A stretch of DNA of 64,000 nucleotides from Hofstenia miamia. Lineage: Eukaryota > Xenacoelomorpha > Acoela. A model generated the notes under the pieces. It had not been told where the DNA came from and searched no databases. It saw only the letters and a program-made list of their open reading frames with translations. The stretch is from contig SCFE01000003.1 in the NCBI GenBank assembly GCA_004352715.1, positions 4,082,894-4,146,893 of the forward strand, written 5' to 3'. The position numbers and the translations under genes were made by a program. Numbering within the stretch: position 1 is the first letter of the stretch; every line of letters begins with the position of its first letter. Of this stretch, positions 23,897-36,230 are shown one piece after another.

Positions 23897-25061
23897 ACTA
23901 TTTTATACGAGTGCAANAATCACAAAAGTAATGCTCACTACATTTATTGCTTAAATTAATCACTTTGTAAGTAAGATGCTCCTGCCATGTGTACCATTTT
24001 AGTTTGCTTGCTACAAAAGCAGGTTTTATTTTTGTCTGCTATATATATATATATATTATATATATATTACTATTTTATACGAGTGCAATAAGACAACTTA
24101 AACTAAATGTATTGTTACTCAAATGTGTATGATACACTAAATTTGAAAATAAATATTGACTATTGAATATAATATGTTATTATTAATAACGATTGGTTAG
24201 AAGCAACTATACACCGAAAATCAAAATACATAGCATGTCGCTGTTACCATTTCATGATCAAAACAATTATTTGAAAGATATTGAAAGTATTCCTCATACT
24301 TATTGAATAAGCATTATTGTTAATGAATCAAAATTTACAATTAAAAAATTGAAAGAACAATGCAGTGTGTTGTATAAGTATTGAATTTACAAGTTCGTAC
24401 ATCAGATATTATTGTCTGTTATTAAAAAGCTTTACGTAGGCTGTGCGAATCGCTGTAGTCTTTAAATATGCAAAAATTATTGAAACAAACATATAGGTGT
24501 ATAACATAGTTGTTGAGCAAAAAGGAGGCTGGTTGATATTCTCATGTATGAAACCAGTGATTTTCTTAGTTTGTGATCGTGGGCATGACAATCAACCAAA
24601 CATGGTTTTCAAACAACATTAGGAAATTGAAATGCAATATTACATAAATTTTAACGTCATTGCTTCATAAATTTTTGACAGCCAAAATATGGTATGCCTA
24701 GCTTCTGATAATTCAAAGCAATACCATATGATTTAGCCAAAAACGCACTTGATGAAATGTTTTATTTGATTATGGAATCAGGCGGAAATCCAAGTATGCA
24801 TTCTGAAATATTTACAGTTCAAGCTAATGTACAAAAATTTTGTTTTTCCTCATTTTGCCGATAAGCGCATAATTGAAGAGTGCTACAAAAACCTGAAATA
24901 ATTTCTACAGCACATGGTAACAAATTATTCTTCAACTATGAAGGTGGTTGCAATGTTGGTGACTAATATTGTGCATTGCTTCAGGTACAGTGGGGTTATC
25001 AGTGAATCATTGGAAGCTGATAACTACTTATACCGTGGGGTATATCTTAGGACTAGGTTAA
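20597..25061. other. Intergenic, no confident gene
   Basis: AT-rich with short unconvincing ORFs. A (TTA)n run lies near 22683-22710. GC-richer CGGCCCAGCCCC-like blocks near 22130 and 22395 are in inverted-looking positions but too short to call. The duplication at 23774-24088 is listed separately. Confidence 0.4.
23774..24088. repeat. Duplicated segment around a single N
   Basis: 23774-23916 and 23918-24088 are nearly identical and meet at one N (23917). Both run from AATCACAAAAGTAATGCTCA through a TA microsatellite to ACGAGTGCAA. The second copy has about 35 extra bases. A gap of length 1 between two copies of the same sequence suggests failed contig overlap or two haplotypes joined end to end, rather than a true tandem repeat. 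Confidence 0.8.
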
Positions 25062-25392
25062 TACCTCAATAGCAAAACCACGTGGCATTTTCGTTATTTT
25101 ACGTTTTTCGGTGGCAAAGTCGTGTAATTTACGTGGCATTGTAACGAAATTTAAATTCGACAAGTCATTTCTTAAATTACGTGGCAAATTTGAAACATTT
25201 TTACCAAAATGTCACCAACTATCATCAAAAAGGCAAATACCAACATGTGTGGCTTAAAGGTTTGTTTACATAAGAGAACTATTTTCAGTTACGTGGCAAA
25301 AAGGAACCATATTTACCAAAATACGACGTAAATTATAAATGAAAGTGCCACATATTGCCACGAAAATACCACGTGGCATTGCTATTGGGGTA
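25062..25392. mobile_element. MITE with long TIRs and repeated ACGTGGCA motifs
   Basis: Left end (25062-25093) TACCTCAATAGCAAAACC...; right end (25361-25392) is its inverted copy with about five mismatches in 32. The core ACGTGGCA occurs five times within the element (near 25080, 25130, 25180, 25290 and 25370), like subterminal transposase-binding repeats. No coding capacity. Superfamily unclear. Confidence 0.75.
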
Positions 25393-26070
25393 GGTACATG
25401 TCAATGTGCCCCTTGAATTTTTGATGAGCTAAGACTATGAAATTTCAATTTTTGATTTAGTTTCGGTTACAGAACACCAACTATAAGAGTTACAGTAATG
25501 TCATTTTTCTAGTTTCAAGTAATATGAGCTCACATTTGGCTAAAATAAAGCTCCAACATAATTCAAATGGCTTCTTCAGATTTTTCTCAAGATTTCATTG
25601 TATAATACATTACACGCCAGGTGTAAGCAATTTTGATTTTTTTCTAACACCTCTACATTTTACACTTAGCGGTTTCTTCTATATCAATATACATTACGCG
25701 ATCTCTGATTGTATAGTAAATTCTGAGAAAAGTGGCACATACACAAAATACACACACGATGAAGTTCGTAAGCATAACAAAATTCTATTTAAGCCCAAAC
25801 TAAATCTGACAATTATCACAAATGAGACTTCCAACATAATTTGGCAGATGTCGGAATCTTGATTCAGTATCTATGAACTTCTCAGCAATCTGCATCAAAA
25901 CCTTCTCAACTGCAAATTCATAATGTATGTTGTTTACAAATTCTTTTTTCTAAATAGAATTTTTACTGATTTATTTAATAGACAAATACATAATCAATGA
26001 TGCATCATCACGGCTTAAGCACGCATTATAAAATGTTATCGTACTTGATTGCACACGTGTTTACTTAAAT

Positions 26071-26308
26071 CAGGGGCGTACGCAGGATTTTTTTGAAGAG
26101 AGGTCATCATAGTCATGATCAAATGTGTGCTCTAAAGCATGAATATTTCAAAGTGTTGAAAAAATATACCTAGAAATACACTTCAAAGCCTTATTTTTGA
26201 AATTTTTTAAAATTTTACCCAAAATTTTTCGATTTAACAAAATTAAATCAGCCCTTGAAAACCTGACAGGAGAGGACTTTCCAAAATGCCCTCTTGCGTG
26301 GACCACTG
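26071..26308. mobile_element. hAT-type MITE
   Basis: Starts CAGGGGCGTACGCAGGATTT and ends TTGCGTGGACCACTG, imperfect inverted ends. The flanks ACTTAAAT (26063-26070) and ACATAAAT (26309-26316) differ at one base and are a decayed 8-bp target duplication. 238 bp, no transposase. Confidence 0.8.
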
Positions 26309-26316
26309 ACATAAAT

Positions 26317-28228
26317 TACTATGCAGTAACGATTATTGCTATTCCAAAAATTAAATTGTTGATTAAATATTACATATAATTATTTTGGAAAACTCATTAA
26401 TTCGAAGCACTATTTGCATAAGCAAGTGTGAAGTGACCATAGCTACTTGCAAAGTAATGGGGTTTGTTAATGCACATTATTTCCAGACTTTAATAAATAC
26501 TCTTTCCAAAAATCATTTAAGTAATTGCTTAATGCCTTTTAAATGTAAATTTTGTTTACTTTTCTATGAGCTTTGAATATTCAATTAATAAGTTCTGTTT
26601 TATAGAGAATTTCACTCAGCACAAAAAAATACTGCAGCCCATTAGAAAGTAATGAGTAAGTATTTACACAAACATATTAAATCTGTATTCTCAGCAACAT
26701 GTGGAATGATATCGAGAAATATATTATAGTCTACTGAAAACATTTGTTTTTTAGCACTTGCTAAAATTTTGATCTTACACAGTAAGGTAAAGAGTGGCTA
26801 CCATTATGCACTTATGAAACATGAAAGCATATGTGTAAAGTTTTCCATATTTATGAAAGATTTAAATTTTTAGAAAATACCACAACAATACAACGATATG
26901 AGTTATTCCAAATCAATTATTAATTCCTAAATCATTTCAACAACTTTAAAATACAAGCACTTTTTGAATTTCAATTTAATTAATTTTTTTTCAAAAAATT
27001 TAACTGATTTTTCAATTAATAAGCAATACAAAGTTACACTGTACAATAATTTAATTACTTCAATAATTCTCATAAATGGAGATATTCAAAAAACAATAAT
27101 TTTTTAATATTGTAGAATGCTGGACTTGTGGTAGAAGCACGTGCGACACTCAGCAAGCATTCTATTTTTAGAAATAATAAAAACCGTTGAAACTACTGAT
27201 TGATTATGTACTTATTATATCTATTGAGAAAACAAGAGCATGTTCATTCAATAGGTTACAACAATAGATATTCAGAGAACAAGTTAATCCAAACTTCTTC
27301 TTACAGACCCATGGCCTCCGGCCAAAGTGATGAACCATTTCCAATACCTATATAATTCTCAGCTCATTTTAGATAAGAGAAAATACAACAATTATAGCTA
27401 CATGCAACTGCGCTTCTTTACCATGCTAATCTTTATACCTATCCTAATATCACCCAGACTAAGGAGTTTAACCATCAACAATTTAAAGCCTCCGGTTATC
27501 TTTCCTGTCGCCCGAAGTGATACCCTAGGCGATGATCATACTGATTAATAACATAATATAAATAAATATAATACAGATAACAAATGGGCAATTTAGGAAA
27601 AACTTATTATCCAAAAAATTCTAAAGCAAGGAGTTAGTTATACGATTGGGAAAATTTATAATAAAATAAAAAGCAACTAGAAGCTAGGGTAGCAAAACTT
27701 AAATTAACAGAAAAATGTACTGTACATAAGAACTTTGAAGCAGTCTGTAATAGCCATGCTGAGCTTGTTTAAATGATATTGTATGTTGATGAATTGTGAC
27801 AAGTGTTTCCAAAAACTGATTAATCTCAAAAATGATTCACCAAAAACTGATTATTGCAAATACAAAATAGAAGTTAAAATATTTTTTAGAATTTTGTGTC
27901 CTTTACATTACTAAACTATCATTACTAATTCATATTCACTCAAATTTTCATAAAAATATTTTCAATAATGTTATGATTATTTTTCATGAAATTAGAAATA
28001 TTTACTTTTAACATCTAAGATTAGCATTAGTTGCTTAAAAAGTCCATTTTTGTATTGAAATATGTATATTTTTGCAATATTTACTTGTCAATTTGTTTTA
28101 TATAAGTATAGATCCAGAAATAATGCATTGTTCATTTGCAATTATGTACACATAAGCATATTCTTTGCTTATCATAATAGGAATCAGTACAGTAAAAAAT
28201 ATTTTTGGGTGTTTAAGTTATATTGATA
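26317..28228. other. Intergenic, no confident gene
   Basis: AT-rich. A slightly GC-richer stretch at 27300-27550 contains two related CCTCCGG...GAAGTGATNNCC blocks (27315 and 27488) and an ORF of 73 codons; it may be an old repeat but no family is recognised. Confidence 0.35.
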
Positions 28229-28294
28229 AAATGTATGTTTTATTATTGCGTTTGAGTTTTAAAAATGTATGTTTTATTATTGCGTTTGAGTTTT
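28229..28294. repeat. Two-copy 32-bp tandem repeat
   Basis: 28229-28260 and 28263-28294 are identical 32-mers (AAATGTATGTTTTATTATTG...). Just beyond, 28340-28393 holds a short hairpin and the sequence CCGGCGCCACTG, which looks like an isolated right end of a hAT-type MITE. Confidence 0.8.
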
Positions 28295-28587
28295 ACTCAG
28301 CATATTAAATTCAAATATTGAGGTGGTACAGCCACCCCAATAAGAATATTGGGGTGCCAATTGCAACCTTTGCACCCACTTCCGGCGCCACTGAATGTAC
28401 ACTTTTTGTATATTTACAAATATTAACAAACAACGTAACTCAATTGTTATAAAGCGATGAGCATAACAGAACAGATTAGCAAAAGATACAGTGATGTCAG
28501 CAATTCCTCTTTTGAGCGACCAATCAAATTACAAAAGGATATTCATATTCATCACTAATTGTACAATAATGAGTATCGAATCTATTA

Positions 28588-28803
28588 TTAAACTCTGTCC
28601 CAGTTAATAAGTAAACCGGTTTTTTAGGAAAATGAGGTAGTATGATATAAACACGAGTATAATTTCAAGTTTTGATTTTCATTTTTTATAATATTCTCAA
28701 GATCCTAAACTATCTAATTTGAGCCAAAACCATGGTATTTACGCTATAATAAAACCCCAATTATTGATATAAAACTTTACTTATTAATTGGGACAGAGTT
28801 TAA
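28588..28803. mobile_element. MITE with 28-bp TIRs flanked by TTAA
   Basis: 28588-28615 and 28776-28803 are inverted copies, 27 of 28 bases matching. They begin TTAAACTCTGTCCCA. TTAA at both outer ends would fit piggyBac-type target duplication; TA (mariner) is the alternative. 216 bp, no ORF. Confidence 0.75.
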
Positions 28804-29277
28804 TTAGACACTAAATGTTACTTTTACAAATATGATGCAAATATACGACAATATTAAATTAAGCCACACACATAGGATTTTTTTGTAGAATAAGACTTCA
28901 TGCTTCATGCAGTTTTGCTTTTACAACCTGCACACAGGCTTTTTACATTAAATCTCAACATAGTTTCACATTAAAGTGCTGATTTGTTTCCTTACATGAA
29001 TTTAATGTTTTATTGTCACACAAACCCAATAATATGGGAGTAGCTATGAATGAAAAGAGGACTTGACAATCGGACATCCCACCTATGTCTATTTCCTATT
29101 GAAGCGTGGATGTATTCTACTGGACGCCATCTGTTAAGAGATGGGGTGTCCTATTGGAATGAGCTTTGTCCGTTCTTAACTACTTATGGGCTGTAAGTTT
29201 GAAAACAGGCAAACTAACCAAAAACAAGCATAAAATTTGAAATTTTTTATAATTATATTAGAAAATGTTAGCTTTAC
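28804..29277. other. 3' flank/intron of the fucosyltransferase-like gene
   Basis: No exon recognised. 29065-29160 is GC-richer and weakly self-complementary (GGACATCCCA ... GGGGTGTCC), possibly a small repeat. The final exon(s) of the minus-strand gene at 29278 should lie in or below this stretch. Confidence 0.35.
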
Positions 29278-29951
29278 CTTAAACATTTCCACATCTTTTC
29301 TCGTTTTCATATTGACATAGTGACTTTGAATCAACTGAATTTTTCCAAGATTTCTTTCATCAGTCATCATGTAAATGCTGGCATTTTTTTCAATACCCAG
29401 TTCATCAAACCTCTTTAAGACCATCATCGGGGTACTCATACTCCCAATAGTTTGGCCATTGCGGAGACGCATTCCCATTCTATTTCCCTGCCGCCAGTGA
29501 AACAAAGTAAATGGCTTTCCCTTGAATAGCTGATGCGCAATCTCATTACCTCTTTTTAAGATATAATCTGAAACCTTAAGATTAAGATTTTGAACTTGTA
29601 TACACTTGGGTGAAGAATAAAAGTCTCTTAATCTAAGAAGTGTTGAGTCATCAAATGCGACAACTTTTGTTATGGATGAATCAATAGGCTTTGAATAAGA
29701 TTTGTATGACAAAATGCAGTCATATGTCTCTTTTCTTCCATGACATTGGTCGACAACTCTCACAAAGAAGTTCTTAAAATTATAGAATAGTTCAGGATCC
29801 TGAACTTTGAGAGGAATTCCATGATTTATTCTGATGCTTAATACCATACCATGCAGGTGAATTGTGTAATTGTTTCTAATGGCATAATTAATCGCTGACA
29901 TTAAATCAGATGTTTTATGATTTAATCCTGCATTGGCTTGTTGAAGAGACG
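29278..29951 (-). CDS. GDP-fucose protein O-fucosyltransferase-like, internal exon
   Basis: One long exon (about 224 codons) lies between an ATTTTAG acceptor and an AAG|GTAAAG donor. Near its start, NAGLNHKTSDLMSAINYAI is followed by NNYTIHLHG. This is the GLNNQ...ENAxxxAxxLNRTLxLP pattern of the N-terminal half of O-fucosyltransferase-fold enzymes. Further on, FTLFHWRQGNRMGMR matches the basic H-x-R-x-G GDP-fucose-binding loop, and SIYMMTDERN matches the IYxATDE motif. The family transfers fucose to Ser/Thr of secreted proteins in the ER/Golgi. The N-terminal membrane/signal exon and C-terminal exon were not found. Substrate cannot be inferred. The frame is clean, so the gene is probably live. 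Confidence 0.6.
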
Positions 29952-32900
29952 CTAAAATTTTTTTCTCATCATGTATGTATATTTTTAAAATTAATTTAAA
30001 TTTACACATACTAGAGAGTGTCGTAAGAACAAAAAGTTAAAAGCCTTATCATATAGGATGTCAATTGCTATTTCCAATTTACAGAATTTCTGACAATATT
30101 TGGATGTTTGATGAACAAAAATTGCTAAGGCTAATATTCAATCAATTTGATATTTGAAGTATTTCTGTAAATAACGACATTGCCTTTAAGAACGTCCCAA
30201 ATTATGGGTGAAAAACGAATGAAAAATTTAATTAAGCCTGATTTACCACTCATAGAATTCAATTTGATGTTGACGCTAGCTTGCATATTTTAGTATACTA
30301 CTTATAATTTATTTATCAATTATTTTCACAAAATTTGAATAGGCCTTAAATTATTAAATGTTTTTCAAAAATAAGACATGGTCTATATTTGAATTACTGA
30401 ATTTAATTACGAAGTTCTTTAAAATTAGGAAGTGTGATTGATCAGTAAGACTGTCAAGAATACAAATGAAGATAATTTTAAGTATCACTACCATCAATTG
30501 ATCCTACCCCTCTGTAGATTTTGAAAAGATTACTCAATCTTTTATTGTTGACAGGCAATATTTAAATGAATGCAGTATTCATGTAATATTGAAACCCAAA
30601 CTTCACATGTAACATTTTTTTAATTAAGTCTGCGATGATCTTCTCAAGAAAAATGTTCGTAATCACAACATAATAAAAATAATCAACTGAATTAAGAATT
30701 TTTTTCTCTGCAAAACCACGAACTCTGAATTGCACAATTTCTAAACCTCTTGAGAGACTTAGAGGGAATTGTATACAAGAAGCTTTGTAAATATAAAATA
30801 TTGCAGTACAATTTAGGGTTAATACAAAGATTAGATAACACACTCATTAGCTTAGTGTTCAAAACAAATTCAAGCTTATCATGAATTTGATAAAATTGTT
30901 TGGTAGTTGACTTGCAGGTCTTACATCTGTCTTGACATCTTTCTTCAAAAATTAGAAATGATGTCAGACCTGGACCTGGAAGATGCCAGTTTTAAGTCCC
31001 TTATTATCTGCTTCAGTACACTTATCTATGTTTCCTCCATTTAGCAGAACAACCATATATAACAAAATTAGACAATTTAAGAAATTCAACTCATTGGAAT
31101 ATGCTCATCCATTTAAAATGTCTATGCAAGCTAGCCGAACAATCTATCTAAAGAGCCCTCAAAAAATCTGGGTACAAAAAGAATAAAGCTAAAAAACCTT
31201 TAGATTGAATCCAACCTGTTGAATAGTATTGTGTTGAGATGCTTGCTTGTAAATATGGATAATAACAAATTATGACTTAGAATCTCTCTCAAGTAATTAA
31301 TTATTGAATATATTATATAAATGAAAAACTACATCTTTTAAAAAGAAATTGGGAAATATTACTTGCAGTGAACTTAATAGAAACTTACTTGTATCATGAA
31401 ATGCAAGAATTCTGTCTGTTCTTTGACAAAGCTTTTGTTGTATTCCTAAAATATAGTAAGTAAGATATCTCCTGTTAACTTAAAACTCAGAATATAACGT
31501 CCAAATTTTATTAATCATTTTCTATATGCAAATACTATGCTTGTGAATGGGAGCATCCATGTGATTGGCCTTCCATCCATTCTCATCCCTGACAAATTAT
31601 ACCCATCCTACAAGATTCCCACTATAATGTTAATATGGAGTACAGTTCAAATAAGAATTTTAGATTTATGAAAGTTCAGGTTCAGTCTTAACTAAATAGT
31701 ACTATATGTACAAAGGGACACACTAAACGACAAAATTATTGACTATATTAAGGCAACTGCAAATTTCAGCCTAAATTTATTGGACAATATCGAGTAACGA
31801 CTATCATGGGAGTTGACCAAGAGAATGTGATTCCTATGGACAATCCTGAACTAAAGCATATACTTATATTGTATTGCGTCAAGGCAGAGATATATCTATA
31901 AGAGTGCATTTTCTTATAGTATGGATTGTCCATATAATGCATGGAATTTTTGCTTTGTTCAAATTATAGTCATTTTCACGAAAAACTTCTGCTTTAGGAG
32001 AGCATGTCTAATTTTAACAATTAAGCTAATAGATAATTGCGAAACTGTTTTTCAAGAGTAATTTCAGTACTCCATCAAAAATTTTCCAAATCCCTTCCTG
32101 CACTGTACCAAGATTCGAATTTTAGTATTCACAGATTCAAATCCGAATTCAAATCTAACACTGATTCGGATTTGGAATTTGACTTTAAATATTCGTAGGC
32201 TCCTAGCAAGACCAGAACAGATAAATTTAATCAGTCAAATCATAAAATCGCAAAGCATTGTCTCCTGGCAACAACATGGTTTGTTCCGCAATGGGATGGG
32301 ACGATATACATGAACTATGGGACGGATTTACAGAAACAATTTTATTACAGCCGATGATTATGGTTGCATTTTTCAATATGCATATCATAGTATCTAGTGC
32401 TAGATGTAAATCGAGGTTATAGCTAATATGTAAAAATCTACCTGGTTTGCCTTTCCATTGTGAAGATCTATTTATCGAATTTACTTTCCTGTATTTTGAC
32501 GGTACAAGGTCTAAACACATGTCTATTGCTGTCAATTTACCATGAATGCTTGCATTGAGAACATTAAACTACATAAGCTTTGTTGATTCACACTCTCGTC
32601 TATTAAACTTTAAGTATTCAATTAAAACTGTATTTAAAAACTGCTCACACGAAATTTTTCAAGAATATTTGTAAGTTTAACTAAAATCTATAAAACTTTT
32701 TTAGCACACACTTTTAATAAAATTGCATTGGTTTTAATTTTTAGGTAATGTAATTACTCAACTTCTATTTTTGATAATTCAAAATGAAAATTACCATTAT
32801 TGTACTTGTGTACTAAAAAGATTATGGAAGTACAAGAAATTGCAATGAAGCCAATCTGGAAGTAGGCTATATAGTTCATTCTTCGAAAGGTTATGCCCTA

Positions 32901-33308
32901 AAATATTGCTAATGAATAAGCTTTAACTTGGAGCAAAAGCTTACTTTAATATTTTGGCAACAATTTCAATGTCCCCATTGTTCACTATCCGTGCTCAATT
33001 TTTCAGTCCCAACAGAGTTCCGTACTGATACTAAATGTGCAAAATTATGCAACATTAACACAATTGCAGTGAGAATAGCTTTTTAGATCTCATTCTCATC
33101 CCATTCCCACAGAAAATTGCATCTTGTTACTATTCCCAAAATATTTATCTTCAAATAAAAATGAGTTAAAATATTAAAGAAATATGTATAATTATGATTC
33201 CATAGTTGCTTTTAGGTCCTCATTGAAAAATTGCATGTAAACCTAAGGAAATCGAGTGTTTCAAATACTTAAAAAAATTTATGTCTATCATGTAAAACTA
33301 CAGCCCAT
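29952..33308. other. Intergenic/intronic, no confident gene
   Basis: AT-rich. The best ORF is minus-strand 32227-32535 (102 codons; contains KYRKVNSINRSSQWKGK), which has a protein-like composition but matches no family and lacks clear splice or start context. ORFs at 30562-30843 (-) and 30983-31186 (+) look random. Confidence 0.35.
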
Positions 33309-33525
33309 GCTACACGAACAACTTTTGTCGCCAATTTTTGTTGGCCAACGAAAATCGTGCTTATAGCGCCCCTCTTCCACAACTAAAATCAGGAGTAATT
33401 ATCTAGACTAAAGTTGTTCGTGCGGTCCAACAAAAATTGGGCAATAAAAATGGTTCGTGTAGCACCCCTTTCATCAACTTTAGTCGTGAAGTAATTAAAT
33501 GACAAAAGTTGTCCGTGTAGCAGGG
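33309..33525. repeat. Foldback element with 36-bp inverted arms and a third copy
   Basis: 33309-33344 (GCTACACGAACAACTTTTGT...) is inverted at 33427-33463 (...ATGGTTCGTGTAGC). A further inverted core, ACAAAAGTTGTCCGTGTAGC, lies near 33500-33519. Related fragments (AAAGTTGTTCGTG near 33410) occur between, so the unit seems to be built of several copies of one ~35-bp module in both orientations. No coding capacity. Confidence 0.7.
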
Positions 33526-34179
33526 TGCTCCGATCAACTTTTTTGTCGGAGAAATAATTCTCCAACTTTCTAGTAATTATCACCTTTAAAGATAAATAAA
33601 CAATTCAATCGTTTTCAGAGCTCATTTCGGACTGTAAAATTTAAAATTAGCTAGGTTTATAGAATTAATAATCATGATTTTTACATTTTTATGTTAAAAT
33701 TAACACATATCACTATGTAGGCATTTCTTTTGTATACTTGGGTATCAGAGCATTTAAAACAATAACTCTTCAAAAAGAATCCTTTGTAGTAAACAAAAAC
33801 ATTTGAACTTTGCGTGTTACAAAATAGTGATTAGATTGGGAAGTCGATCACAGCGTAGCTTTGCGAACTGAAGTATTTTTTAAACTGTGCAGGCAATTAT
33901 GATGTTTGGTTTAATTTCAAAGTAAACAGCATCATTCTTATTTCATTATTCGTGCACAGTGCTAATCTGCTTTCCAATGAAAATACGCATCGACGCAGGT
34001 TACATACCATTCTGTAGGCCGCGATAGCTCAATAACAATTGTATTTTTAATATGATTTCATTAATTTAGATAGTTTTTAGAGCGATGAATATATGCAATC
34101 AGTATGAAGAAGTTATTACATTTTTTTGTATCCAGCGCCTTGTAGATATTTTAAAATTTTGTATCGAAAGCCCGTATAT

Positions 34180-34237
34180 ATATAATATATATATATATTC
34201 AATATATATATGTATATATATATTTATATTAAATACA

Positions 34238-34268
<31 letters not shown>

Positions 34269-34312
34269 GTTGACGTATAGTATATAAGTTATGCACATAT
34301 ATAGATACTGTA

Positions 34313-34351
<39 letters not shown>

Positions 34352-34352
34352 T
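34180..34352. repeat. TA microsatellite cluster
   Basis: Interrupted (TA)n and (AT)n tracts from about 34180 to 34270 and a purer run at 34312-34352. ORFs here are low-complexity artefacts. Confidence 0.9.
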
Positions 34353-36061
34353 TATATACACACTGTATATATTTTTTATAAATAATTAAATATTGGCTTT
34401 AGCTCCTTGAAATGATAGAATTCATTAGTATTCATTCCTAGTTTACGACTTATAATTTTCTTTCCCATTTTACGCACTTTTTTCACAATAACATTAACAA
34501 TTAGGGCGATTTTTTTTACTTAAAAAATTTAAATTTTGATACAAAAACTTTTACCTTTTGATTCAAAAACTTAAAATAATTGAGCTAAGGTTTTTTTAGC
34601 TTTTGTAAATTTCGCGTATTCTCTTCTCAACTAGGTAATAAGAAGCACTAATATAGGACTGCACATTATCCTTCAAATTTTTATTGTCTTAAGCATACTT
34701 TTTAGCATTGAAAAGAACTCTTCCATGGAAACAGGAGAACACTTGCTATTTTCAGCAATCCATATTCTTTCAAAAATTTGACCACAAAGAAAATTTCAAT
34801 TTTTTTAATATAATTTTAAATGTTGTAAAATGTTGACTGTATTTTGACCTTAAAATTTTTAAAATATGCATGCATATGCATTAAAACAATTAAATTTCTA
34901 AATATTTATACAAAATTTACCTTCATTTCAATTTTGAGTTTTTTTATTTTTGTACGCGCTAATGATAATAATAAGCTCTTGCAAAAGACTTTAACATATA
35001 TAGAGTAAGCAGATATTTAAGAAATTTGTTTGATCATGTTCATGACCTTAATATAAATTAGGAAAAGTCACCAAGTTGTGCTACCCCTTTAATAAAACAC
35101 GGTATTTTAGTAGAAAAATTGAAATTCAATTTACTTACAAAAAGGAGAAATGGCTAATATATCCACAAATTACTTTAAATATGATTTCCTATTCACACCT
35201 AAGAGTAAACACGAACTTCCGGTAGCAAACTTAGTATAAACCGAAGTTGTCGATGTGTTCCACATGAACGGAATATGCGTTATCATACTTAGTATTTAAG
35301 CAATAAAAGCTTATGTTTTCGATTTTCAGCGCTCCTCATTTAAAATTTATGATAGTTTCCCAATTTTTTCAGTATAGTTCTTAAAATAATTGACGGCACA
35401 TGTGAATATTGAGAAACAAAATTAGATTTAAGCTTAAGTCCTAAAAAATGTATATAACTTATTACCACGGACTAGACTTGCAACTACAAGTTGCACCCTT
35501 GTCATGCATCATCGAAATTACTCAATTTAGCAAGCTTACTTTAAAAAACAGCGTTACTGCTCTAAAAATTATATTTTAGTTGACTGCTTCAAAATTATTC
35601 CAATAAGAACAAGGCAATTTTATTAACGATTCGTCGATTTTTGGGGTACGTCATACTTATTATAAGTAATAAGTTATATATTAATCAATCTTTCAAGGAA
35701 TGGGTATGCAAAAGTACATTTTAATTTACAGTTTTAGCATTTCCAGACACTAGAGGTTCCTGCAGTGCGATATCAAGACTGGTTTGGTTTTTAAGCAGTG
35801 GTAGAGGAAGTTGATGAGGATGATGATATTACATATTTGAAGATTTAAATGATTCAAATTGTATAGTAGTTGAACAGTTTGGTAATAAAAATAAAGATGA
35901 CATTACAATTCTGGATGCAGATCTGTCAGAAAATTATTACTATTAAGAAAAAATCATCCAGCTATGCTAAAATTGAATAAAATTGTTTAGCAATTTTAAA
36001 ACGAAGATGCACGAGCCGAAGCTTTTAAGCTCGGGTTGGCTCAAGTCGTTCATATTTTGAG

Positions 36062-36230
36062 TATGCTCAGCTCAGCTCGTCAATCAAAACCTTTCAATGA
36101 AAATTTGAAAACTTTTTGAAAGTCCGTTCTAGTGACTTAATAAATACATAAAAATATAATTATAAGAAACATAAAACAACTTATATTGAATAATGCAATG
36201 CAAAAGACAGCACAATATATTAGCTATGTT
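36062..36230. repeat. Diverged interspersed repeat, copy 2
   Basis: Same order of blocks as 16470-16620, in the same orientation. The neighbouring sequence 36009-36060 (GCACGAGCCGAAGC, AGCTCGGGTTGGCTCAAG) is GC-richer and may be the element's end. Confidence 0.5.

Noticed and set aside
25524-25862. 112-codon plus-strand ORF
   Set aside because: Phe/Ile/Asn-rich translation typical of random AT-rich sequence.
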